Shown here in pieces: positions 1-6,190 of a stretch of DNA of 22,876 nt; within the stretch, counting starts at the first letter, position 1, and each line of letters starts with the position of its first letter. A program made the translations under genes and the position numbers. The DNA is taken from the IMG/VR virus record IMGVR_UViG_3300025889_001013, positions 1 to 22,876 of that record; one strand, written 5' to 3'. Source of the stretch: a virus. The notes beneath the pieces were generated by a model. The model made no database searches, had not been told where the DNA came from, and saw nothing but the letters and a program-made list of their open reading frames with translations.

Positions 1-2
1 TT

Positions 3-185
3 CCATTAGAACAAGATAGTATTGATGTAGTGGAAAGTCTTGGTGGTGAATACAAAGGTATTTACAAAATGTTGATGACAAGAATGATAGGAATTGATGC
101 AAGTCAAGTAAAGAACTCAGTCAAGATTGACGGAACTTATTATAAATATGAACCAATATTAATATTTTATAAAGGAACAAAATGA
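3..185 (+). CDS. 3' end of a possible DNA (adenine) methyltransferase, partial
   Basis: An open frame enters from the left edge and ends at TGA 183-185, giving 60 residues. The TGA overlaps the ATG of the next gene in an ATGA junction, which supports translation of this frame; the other two forward frames close within the first 20 bases. The tail contains a K-Y-E-P-I-L-I-F-Y-K string that resembles the C-terminal 'YEPI-hydrophobic-F-K' strand of many phage N6-adenine DNA methyltransferases. The preceding 'GGEYKGIYKM' stretch is compatible with the same family. The catalytic motif would lie outside the window, so the assignment rests on a short resemblance. What is certain is that a coding frame ends here and is coupled to the next gene. 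Confidence 0.5.
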   Translation, partial: PLEQDSIDVVESLGGEYKGIYKMLMTRMIGIDASQVKNSVKIDGTYYKYEPILIFYKGTK

Positions 186-1723
186 CTAAAGAAATTGTAA
201 CACCATATATTGTAACTTTTTACAAAGAACAAAAAAATAAAGAAAAAGGAATTAAAGTAATTCTTAGAAAAAATTGGTATCCTAATGCAACAGGATATGT
301 TTATTTGTGGACATTCGAAAAGAATGGAGAGACTTGGTATTATCTTGGATACCATTCAATTAAAATTAATGAAAAAAAGTTTTATGATTTTTCAAGTCAA
401 GTACCTAAAATGAAAGAACTTTACATAGATGAAGATTGTCAAAAAACAATAGAAGTTTTACATTGGGGAACAGCTGAACAAATGAAAAAGAAAGAAGAAG
501 AATTACTTGAAATGGTAAAACATAGATTTTGGAACAATGGTAAAGGTGATTACTTTAACCAAAAAATTCAATACACTTCTGGACATCAAATATCTGGTGT
601 TGATTTAAATCTTGTAGCTCAAATAAATAAAGAAATTGAGATATTAAAAGATAAGAGAACGGATAAGTATGATGAGTTAAAAATACTAAGTCCAGACCTA
701 ATTAAAGAAAACTATTCTGCAAAAGAGTTATCTAACTTACCAAACTTACAAGTAAGAGAGGCTGCAAAAATTAAAAGTTTAATTACAGAACTTCAGTTTC
801 TTATTCAAACAAAAATAGACAACCAAGAAGATATTAAAGAGGGAGCTAAATGTGTGGTTGTTTTGGAAGATAGAGATTACTATTTAGACGGCAAACATAT
901 TCATTGGAAGTCGGTTCTTATTTGTGGTAAACATACTTCAGACTCTTATGGTAGTGGAGACAATAAATGGTCAGATTCTGCTGTATTAGATGTAATAATT
1001 ATACCAAAATCTATTCATCAAAACTGGAACGATATGGAGGTTTGGAAAATTGCAAATGGAGACAATGAAAGGTATAACTCAGTAGAACCTATAACTAAAG
1101 ATGACATTGTAAGAGAATATCAAGTTATGGTTGATAACAACTTAATATGGGAAACTGATGAAGAACATAACAGAGTTAAAAAACTATTAAAATCTAAAGA
1201 TGCTTGGAAGTATATAAAAACTCAAATGGAAAGTTATGAGTTGGATAAGAAAAGAGCTCAAAAGGGTTTGGGCCCACGAATAAGTTGGGGTACTGTTTCA
1301 AATCAACATAGGAAAGATTTAGAAAAAAAGATTATAAAATTAAATGGTGGGACTGACGAAGAATTAATTTCTAATTATTTTAAAAATGGAATTTTACCAA
1401 AATCAGTCTACCATAAGGGGCCTCATACTACTGAAATAGTTAATCCCTATGTTCAAGTCTTTGGCCCACTTACTACTAAAGTTATAAAATATTGTAATGA
1501 AAATGGACTTAGTGATAAACAGATTGAAGAATGTCTTGATAGTTTTAAGAAATCAATACAATTAATAAAATATTACTTGTATTTTGCAAATCCATCAGCA
1601 AAAAGAAAGTGGGAAAAAAACAATAGTCATAGAACTCAAATATTTGGAGTTGGTGATTATTTTCTTACTCACGATTATGATTATGAACTTCTTGATGAAT
1701 TTGAAAAGGACATTACTACATAG
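182..1723 (+). CDS. GIY-YIG-type endonuclease, homing-like, with long C-terminal region
   Basis: This 513-residue protein starts at an ATG in an ATGA overlap, with AAAGGAAC upstream as a weak ribosome site. Residues about 36-115 look like a GIY-YIG nuclease domain: GYVY at 38-41, YYLG at 53-56, a Tyr-containing YDFSS at 68-72, then 'GT-AEQM-KKEEELLE' around 96-110, which can supply the metal-binding Glu, and a 'GDYFN' element soon after. Similar modules occur in T4 Seg-type and other phage homing endonucleases. The usual catalytic Arg after the YIG strand is not obvious; residues 53-85 contain Lys but no Arg. Residues 130-513 are charged and largely helical, and I do not recognise them; they may bind DNA. 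It may be a free-standing homing nuclease or a nuclease linked to the neighbouring modification genes. The nuclease fold is moderately supported; its role is open. Confidence 0.6.
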   Translation: MTKEIVTPYIVTFYKEQKNKEKGIKVILRKNWYPNATGYVYLWTFEKNGETWYYLGYHSIKINEKKFYDFSSQVPKMKELYIDEDCQKTIEVLHWGTAEQMKKKEEELLEMVKHRFWNNGKGDYFNQKIQYTSGHQISGVDLNLVAQINKEIEILKDKRTDKYDELKILSPDLIKENYSAKELSNLPNLQVREAAKIKSLITELQFLIQTKIDNQEDIKEGAKCVVVLEDRDYYLDGKHIHWKSVLICGKHTSDSYGSGDNKWSDSAVLDVIIIPKSIHQNWNDMEVWKIANGDNERYNSVEPITKDDIVREYQVMVDNNLIWETDEEHNRVKKLLKSKDAWKYIKTQMESYELDKKRAQKGLGPRISWGTVSNQHRKDLEKKIIKLNGGTDEELISNYFKNGILPKSVYHKGPHTTEIVNPYVQVFGPLTTKVIKYCNENGLSDKQIEECLDSFKKSIQLIKYYLYFANPSAKRKWEKNNSHRTQIFGVGDYFLTHDYDYELLDEFEKDITT

Positions 1724-2475
1724 TGAATAAATTCTTTGATTACGGATACGAAAACATCAAGTGTGATGTTGAACTACCAAAACCAATCATTGAAGAATTT
1801 GACGGAATTAAAGTTGTTCGAGATGATTTGTTAGACGGAGGAACTAAACGAAGAGCCTTCACCAAGTATGTTGCATCACTTCCTAATGTTCAAGAGTTTG
1901 TTTATGCTTCACCACGACAAGGATATGCACAATTATCTTTGGCATATGCTTGTAAAGATTTAAACAGAAGATGTACCGTGACCGTACCAAAGGGTAAACG
2001 ATATTGGTTGACTGATGAAGCAGAAAAGTTAGGTGCAAATATTATTGAAGTTCCAATGGGATACTTATCAAACATACAACATAAGGCAAAAGTTTATTGT
2101 GAAGAAACTGAATCACACTTAATTCCTTTCGGTGGAGACCACCCGATTATTATTCAGGCAATGACAGAAACTGCATTAAGTTTAAACATCAATCCAACTG
2201 AAGTCTGGACGGTAATGAGTAGTGGTGTATTGAGTAGAGGTTTACAACAAGCATGGCCAGATGCAAAAGTTTATGGTGTACAAATCGGACACAACACAAC
2301 AGAAGAAGAAATGGGTAGGGCAGAAACATTTCGTTCTAAATATGAATTTCAACAAGAGTGTAAAAAAGATGAACGACCACCTTTTCCAAGTTCACTAACT
2401 TACGATAGTAAGGCTTGGACTTTCATCAAAGAACACGCAACAAAGGGAGCATTATTTTGGAATGTAGGAAAATAA
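1723..2475 (+). CDS. Fold-type-II PLP-dependent enzyme
   Basis: A 250-residue protein that starts at GTG, sharing a base with the upstream TAG. Residues 33-44 read R-D-D-L-L-D-G-G-T-K-R-R. Lys42 in this GGTK context is the likely Schiff-base lysine, as in ACC deaminase and D-cysteine desulfhydrase relatives ('GN-K'). Residues about 60-75 (YASPRQGYAQLSLAYA) fit the substrate/cofactor helix, and the S-S-G-V-L-S-R-G-L segment near 165-173 fits the phosphate-binding glycine loop. It is shorter than the roughly 330 residues usual in cellular homologues, but it runs from PLP lysine to a defined C-terminal block (F-I-K-E-H-A ... F-W-N-V-G-K), so it looks complete. Substrate and reaction cannot be read from the sequence. 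Beside a glycosyltransferase-like gene and a possible methyltransferase, a part in nucleotide or DNA modification is a reasonable guess. The stop sits in GGAAAATAA, discussed as a finding. Confidence 0.75.
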   Translation: MNKFFDYGYENIKCDVELPKPIIEEFDGIKVVRDDLLDGGTKRRAFTKYVASLPNVQEFVYASPRQGYAQLSLAYACKDLNRRCTVTVPKGKRYWLTDEAEKLGANIIEVPMGYLSNIQHKAKVYCEETESHLIPFGGDHPIIIQAMTETALSLNINPTEVWTVMSSGVLSRGLQQAWPDAKVYGVQIGHNTTEEEMGRAETFRSKYEFQQECKKDERPPFPSSLTYDSKAWTFIKEHATKGALFWNVGK

Positions 2476-3626
2476 CATTTGTTCGTTTAAGAAATACAGA
2501 AAAATATACTGGTAAACCTTTTGAACATATTGTTGATTCAATGTATCAATTAATAGAAAACTTTATCAAGACAAATAACGACAAGTATGATTTTAATTCT
2601 TACAATGTTTCATTACCAAGTATTCCGAAAAAACAAAAAAATATTCGTGATATAAAATCTATAATAGATTCAGATGTATTGGTAATTCCAAGTGAAAATG
2701 AATTTGCTTATCACATCAAAGGAAGAATGTCAAATATATTATTGGGTAGAAGTTGGACAAGAGTACAGAACATTAGAGAGGCCTTACTTGACAATCCAAA
2801 ACCAAGAAAGATTATTTTGATAACAAGTGATAAAGCCGACACTTGTGAACTTTTTGAACAAAGAGTATTTCACGATATACCAAATTTAACTTTTGATAGA
2901 ATTGATGAAAGTGAGTTTCCAGGCGGAATACATCATTTAAAATTTATAAACTTATTAGACTTAAAAATAAACAAAACAAAAACAAAAGATTTTGCATATT
3001 GGGGAACATCAAAAAAAGAAAAAGTAGATTTTACTTCAGAAGAAATAGAAGTTCCAATTAAAGATTGGTATAATATCAAAACTAATAAACTAACTCAAAA
3101 ATCCAATACAAAAGAAAATTATCTTAAAGTCAGAATGAACATTCAATTACTCAAAGGAGTTTCTTCCAAAGATGAACGACACACAATATTAGACAAAATA
3201 AATTCCGATTCTGATATTGTAAATAATATGATTGGATATTTTGACGGATTTAAATATACTCACAAGTTTGATAAAAATATGAACAAGATATTTGAATATA
3301 TTTCTGAGTGTAGAGCAACACTTTGTTTTAATTGGCCTGGACAAGAAGAACACTTAACTTCACGATACAATGAAGCATTGGGTTGTGATGTGATTCCATT
3401 GGTTTGGAAAAACTATGATTGTAATAATCAGTTAGTATTAGATGATTGGCAAAGATGTTATTCTTTTGAAGATGTTAAGAAAAAGTGCTTGACTTTAAGA
3501 GATGAAAGTATTAGATTAGAGAAATTAAATTTAATAAAAGAAAAGTATTTGGAAGTTACAAAACCACTTTCATATTACGAAAAAGAATTCAATAAGAAAT
3601 TAATTAATAAATTGGAGATTAAATAA
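2415..3626 (+). CDS. Glycosyltransferase-like protein (GT-B type suspected)
   Basis: This frame is open to TAA 3624-3626. The first in-frame start is TTG 2415, 61 bases inside the PLP gene, and the next in-frame ATG is 2541. Protein-like sequence ('FVRLRNTEKYTGKPFEHIV') already begins at 2478, so neither start is convincing. The C-terminal third carries C-R-A-T-L-C-F-N-W-P-G-Q followed by T-S-R-Y-N-E-A-L-G-C-D-V-I-P-L-V-W. This resembles the donor-binding region of GT-B glycosyltransferases, with conserved 'E-A-(hydrophobic)-x-C-x-V-I-P'. The middle has a Rossmann-like strand ('PRKIILITSDKAD'). The acceptor is unknown and could be a modified DNA base, a nucleotide or a surface glycan. The gene follows the PLP gene without a gap and is coupled to the HD gene by TAATG. 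Confidence 0.6.
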   Translation: MDFHQRTRNKGSIILECRKITFVRLRNTEKYTGKPFEHIVDSMYQLIENFIKTNNDKYDFNSYNVSLPSIPKKQKNIRDIKSIIDSDVLVIPSENEFAYHIKGRMSNILLGRSWTRVQNIREALLDNPKPRKIILITSDKADTCELFEQRVFHDIPNLTFDRIDESEFPGGIHHLKFINLLDLKINKTKTKDFAYWGTSKKEKVDFTSEEIEVPIKDWYNIKTNKLTQKSNTKENYLKVRMNIQLLKGVSSKDERHTILDKINSDSDIVNNMIGYFDGFKYTHKFDKNMNKIFEYISECRATLCFNWPGQEEHLTSRYNEALGCDVIPLVWKNYDCNNQLVLDDWQRCYSFEDVKKKCLTLRDESIRLEKLNLIKEKYLEVTKPLSYYEKEFNKKLINKLEIK

Positions 3627-4423
3627 TGCAATTAACAGAACAACAAATACAAGATAATTGGAATAAATTAAGAACAATTATCAACGATACATTTACAGGA
3701 GAAAGATTAGTAAATCTAAATAAAATGTATGACGACTTTGAAGATAGAATGTGTATGGCACCTGCAAGTGGAAAGGAACATTTTCATAATGCATTTGTCG
3801 GTGGGTATGTAGACCACGTGTTACACGTGATTGATTTTGCTTTAAAGATTAATAAAATCTGGAAAGACAACGGAGCACATATCAACTACACAGATGAAGA
3901 ATTAATATTCGCAGCTCTACATCACGACTTGGGTAAGATTGGAGATTTAGAAGGTGAGTATTATGTTCCAAACGATTCCGATTGGCATCGTAAAAATCAA
4001 GGATTAATTTTTAAACATAATGATGAGATTCAATATATGACCGTAACCGATAGGTCAGTATTTTTATTAAACCATTATGGAATTAAAATGTCTAAGTGGG
4101 AATATCTTGGATTAAGACTAACAGACGGAATGTATGAAGAAGCAAATAAAGGTTATTACACCGGTTATGTTCACGCAACTCGTCTTCGTAGTAATATTGC
4201 TTATGTTCTACATCAGGCAGATATGATGGCAACACATATCGAATATGATAAGTGGGAACAAGGTGATAGGGTTGAATCTGAAAAAGTAGCATTATCAGTA
4301 GATAAAATCAAAAGTGCAGTAAACACTCAGATTGATAAAAACAACGAAGTTAAAGAAAAGTTTACCACATCAACAGATGCGAAAGATATCTTTAACGAAC
4401 TATTCGGGGAGGCTAAAAAATGA
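3626..4423 (+). CDS. HD-domain phosphohydrolase
   Basis: A 265-residue protein with its ATG fused to the previous stop (TAATG) and GGAG at 3614-3617 as ribosome site. The HD signature is clear. The H-V-L-H-V segment at residues 64-68 lies in a helix that supplies the first metal-binding His. A-L-H-H-D-L-G-K at 97-104 supplies the His-Asp pair, and D-W-H-R-K-N-Q-G follows near 120. Later His and Asp residues (L-H-Q-A-D-M-M near 195) can complete the metal site. HD enzymes of this type remove phosphate from nucleotides or cleave cyclic or modified nucleotides. T4-like marine phages often carry similar genes beside nucleotide-metabolism genes. The substrate cannot be inferred. The last 40 residues are charged and probably lie outside the catalytic core. 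Confidence 0.8.
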   Translation: MQLTEQQIQDNWNKLRTIINDTFTGERLVNLNKMYDDFEDRMCMAPASGKEHFHNAFVGGYVDHVLHVIDFALKINKIWKDNGAHINYTDEELIFAALHHDLGKIGDLEGEYYVPNDSDWHRKNQGLIFKHNDEIQYMTVTDRSVFLLNHYGIKMSKWEYLGLRLTDGMYEEANKGYYTGYVHATRLRSNIAYVLHQADMMATHIEYDKWEQGDRVESEKVALSVDKIKSAVNTQIDKNNEVKEKFTTSTDAKDIFNELFGEAKK

Positions 4424-4668
4424 TATATGCATTGTTAACAATTATTATCTTGACTTTAGGTTGGACTACATTTAACTTAACGAGAAAAGTAGAAAGACTT
4501 GAAACTTGGGTTGAGGATTACGCACAACGAATCCAAGACACACAAAATGTATTAAAAGAGATTGACCAAAAAGGAACATTTCAAGCTGATGATGAAATCG
4601 GTGTAGTGTTTCAATCAATCAAAGAAACCGTAGACGAGTTAAACGAAATAACAGAACAGGAGTTATAA
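4420..4668 (+). CDS. Small membrane-anchored coiled-coil protein
   Basis: An 82-residue protein that starts in an ATGA overlap with the HD gene, with GGGGAGG at 4407-4413 as a strong ribosome site. Residues 1-20 (M-I-Y-A-L-L-T-I-I-I-L-T-L-G-W) form one hydrophobic segment, followed by 'RKVERLETWVEDYAQRIQ', which has heptad spacing of a short coiled coil. The rest is acidic and helical. The layout suggests an inner-membrane anchor with a cytoplasmic helical tail. Function is unknown. It is coupled by TAATG to the sigma gene, so the two are made together. The coupling and strong ribosome site make it a real gene despite its size. Confidence 0.75.
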   Translation: MIYALLTIIILTLGWTTFNLTRKVERLETWVEDYAQRIQDTQNVLKEIDQKGTFQADDEIGVVFQSIKETVDELNEITEQEL

Positions 4669-5393
4669 TGCCGAGAGTAGCAAAAAAAGGTTCAACAAGA
4701 TATTACTTTACTGATGATACAGAAAAAGCAATCATCAGACACAACAAAGAAACTCGTTCACATATAAGAGAACGAATTTATAATGAACATATTAGACAAC
4801 CATTTGAGAAGTTGGCAGAAAACATTATTCATACATTTAAGTTTTATTACTTTGATGTTCCGAGTGAAGATGTTAAACACGAGGTTGTGAGTTTCTTATA
4901 TATGAATATGCATAAATTCGCCGAAGGTAAAGGTAAGGCATTTAGTTATTTCAGTATTGTTGCTAAAAACTATTTGATTCTACATAACAACAACAATTAC
5001 AAAAAACTAAAACAGACTGACCAAGAGGACGCTACTGATTACAAAAGAGATGCGTTGTGGGAAACACAACGAGACGATATCTTGGAAGGTCAAAAAGAAT
5101 ATATGGACTTATTCGTTGATTATTGGACAAATAATTTGACTACGGTATTTAAAAGAAAACAAGACATTGATGTAGCTAATTCAGTATTGTATTTAATGGA
5201 ACAAAGACAAAACATTGAAAACTTTAATAAAAAGGCATTATATATTTTAATTAGAGAAATGACTGGTTCCAACACACAACACATCACCAGAGTAATTAAT
5301 GTTTTGAAAAAACATCACGTTAATTTACAAAAGAATTATCTGGCGACTGGAAGTATTGAAACTAAGTTTACAGGTAGTTGGGATTTATTGTAG
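4668..5393 (+). CDS. T4 gp55-like late transcription sigma factor
   Basis: A 241-residue protein whose ATG overlaps the previous stop, with CAGGAG upstream. Residues about 45-105 match the reduced region-2-like core of T4 gp55 relatives: a long helix 'QPFEKLAENIIHTFKF', then D-V-K-H-E-V-V-S-F-L, then K-A-F-S-Y-F-S-I-V-A-K-N-Y-L-I at 90-104, the stretch that contacts core RNA polymerase and the -10 element. T4 gp55 has 185 residues. This one is about 55 longer and ends with a helical segment near 183-212 that could form a helix-turn-helix. Its role would be to direct host RNA polymerase to late promoters lacking a -35 box. It sits immediately before the structural operons, and a repeated promoter-like motif precedes each of those. 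The family call is based on pattern recognition, not on an alignment. Confidence 0.68.
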   Translation: MPRVAKKGSTRYYFTDDTEKAIIRHNKETRSHIRERIYNEHIRQPFEKLAENIIHTFKFYYFDVPSEDVKHEVVSFLYMNMHKFAEGKGKAFSYFSIVAKNYLILHNNNNYKKLKQTDQEDATDYKRDALWETQRDDILEGQKEYMDLFVDYWTNNLTTVFKRKQDIDVANSVLYLMEQRQNIENFNKKALYILIREMTGSNTQHITRVINVLKKHHVNLQKNYLATGSIETKFTGSWDLL

Positions 5394-5396
5394 ATG

Positions 5397-5424
5397 AAAA
5401 GGCCGATATTTCTACCGGCCTTTT
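5397..5424. terminator. Bidirectional intrinsic terminator
   Basis: AAAAGGCCG at 5397-5405 pairs perfectly with CGGCCTTTT at 5416-5424 across a 10-base loop. Because A-runs and T-runs flank the GC core on both sides, the hairpin can end transcription from either direction. It lies four bases after the sigma stop codon and eleven bases beyond the end of the minus-strand gene, between two convergent genes, as expected for such an element. Confidence 0.85.
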
Positions 5425-5434
5425 GAATCCACCT

Positions 5435-5656
5435 TTATTTGTTGAGTAATCCGAATATCACGATAAATGATAGAAATCCAGCAAATCCTGCGTCACCGAA
5501 AGAATTTACCAAACTAATCAAATTACCAACAATGTCTATTCCTAAGAATCCCCCTACAAATACTAATTGTACGAGAACACCTAAGCCGATAATGTGATAC
5601 AATAAGTCTTTAATTCCGACTATTGAATCCAATATCAATTTCATTGCGTCTTTCAT
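5435..5656 (-). CDS. Small two-helix membrane protein, minus strand
   Basis: A 73-residue protein and the only minus-strand gene I accept in the window. Support comes from a good ribosome site (AGGGGAAA, seven to eight bases before the ATG on the minus strand), a shared bidirectional terminator just beyond its stop, and no competing + strand gene over its span. Residues about 19-40 and 54-71 are hydrophobic, separated by N-L-I-S-L-V-N-S-F-G-D. The N-terminus carries Lys residues and the protein ends in N-K. Two helices in about 70 residues would suit a holin or another small inner-membrane effector, but nothing in the sequence proves that. Being transcribed opposite to both neighbouring operons suggests separate timing. 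Confidence 0.65.
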   Translation of the reverse strand: MKDAMKLILDSIVGIKDLLYHIIGLGVLVQLVFVGGFLGIDIVGNLISLVNSFGDAGFAGFLSFIVIFGLLNK

Positions 5657-5682
5657 TTTAGTTTCCCCTTTTAAATGAATAA

Positions 5683-5703
5683 AAGTCGGTTTTTTTCCGA
5701 CTT
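5683..5703. other. Perfect 7-bp hairpin in divergent intergenic region
   Basis: AAGTCGG (5683-5689) and CCGACTT (5697-5703) flank a loop of seven T on the + strand. Read on the minus strand, the hairpin is followed by TTTATTCATTT, a weak U-rich tail. It would then sit in the leader of the minus-strand membrane gene, 27 bases before its ATG. It could be an attenuator, a terminator for leftward transcripts, or an mRNA-stabilising stem. Confidence 0.5.
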
Positions 5704-5770
5704 CCTATATAACTATATGGTATTTTTAAAAAAATAAACCGATATATAAATATATATTCCCTTTTTTCCA

Positions 5771-5786
5771 CAATCTTATATTTATT
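5771..5786 (+). promoter_or_regulatory. Putative late promoter, copy 1 (before baseplate operon)
   Basis: CAATCTTATATTTATT ends 14 bases before the ATG at 5801. The same 16 bases occur before the gene at 20756, and 13 of them occur before the gene at 17977. I read it as a -10-type element for the gp55-like sigma. No shared -35 box is visible upstream of the three copies, as in T4 late promoters. If it is a -10 element, the leader here is only about eight bases and ribosome binding relies on AGGAAAA. The exact T4 consensus TATAAATA also lies nearby at 5745-5752. Strand assignment is inferred from gene positions; the reverse complement contains AATAAATA. Confidence 0.5.
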
Positions 5787-5800
5787 GATAGGAAAATACT

Positions 5801-6190
5801 ATGGCACACGATTATGAAATATTTGAAGGCAAAACCTTATCTGATGTGTTCAAAGACATCTACGATAATTCCAAAACCAATAAGAAACAATTAGAAGTCT
5901 TGATGAAAGAAGTGGTAGGGTTTATTAAAGACGGAGATACTGCCGTCCAGATTATTCCTATGCTCAAAGAGTATTTAGAAATCAATGTGAAGAACGACGA
6001 ACAATTAGTCAAGTTAGCCACAGTCGTTCAAAGAATTATGGCAGCAGAAAAAAGAGTATCAGATTCCGGAGATGAGTTCGGTTTATCAGACGCAGAAAAA
6101 CAACAACTTATGGATGCTATCGAACACGACGTTCAAGAGTTACAAATCAAAAAAGACGAAATAGACAATTCTATCAGCAGGGAAAATTAA
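5801..6190 (+). CDS. Small helical protein opening the baseplate operon
   Basis: A 129-residue, entirely soluble and strongly helical protein with no Cys or Trp. It starts 'MAHDYEIFEGKTLSDVFKDI' and ends in a charged helix (D-A-I-E-H-D-V-Q-E-L-Q-I-K-K). The middle region 'GDTAVQIIPMLKEYLEINVK' and the following 'LVKLATVVQRIM' look like packed amphipathic helices. I do not know a function. Its place, one base before the spike/hub gene and directly after the promoter motif, suggests a structural or assembly protein of the tail. Its length is close to T4 UvsY, but I see no UvsY-like sequence features, so I do not use that name. Confidence 0.7.
   Translation: MAHDYEIFEGKTLSDVFKDIYDNSKTNKKQLEVLMKEVVGFIKDGDTAVQIIPMLKEYLEINVKNDEQLVKLATVVQRIMAAEKRVSDSGDEFGLSDAEKQQLMDAIEHDVQELQIKKDEIDNSISREN

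Noticed and set aside
141-148. Exact T4 late-promoter octamer TATAAATA, 34 bases upstream of the nuclease gene
   Set aside because: At this base composition several chance copies are expected per strand, it lies inside the upstream coding frame, and another copy at 10983-10990 is inside a structural gene.
5435-5656. Naming the small minus-strand gene a holin
   Set aside because: Two hydrophobic segments and small size are suggestive, but no endolysin or spanin gene is adjacent and no holin-specific feature is visible.
5801-6190. Possible UvsY recombination mediator, from size and T4-like context
   Set aside because: No UvsY-like sequence blocks are visible and the gene sits in a structural operon, so only the length agrees.
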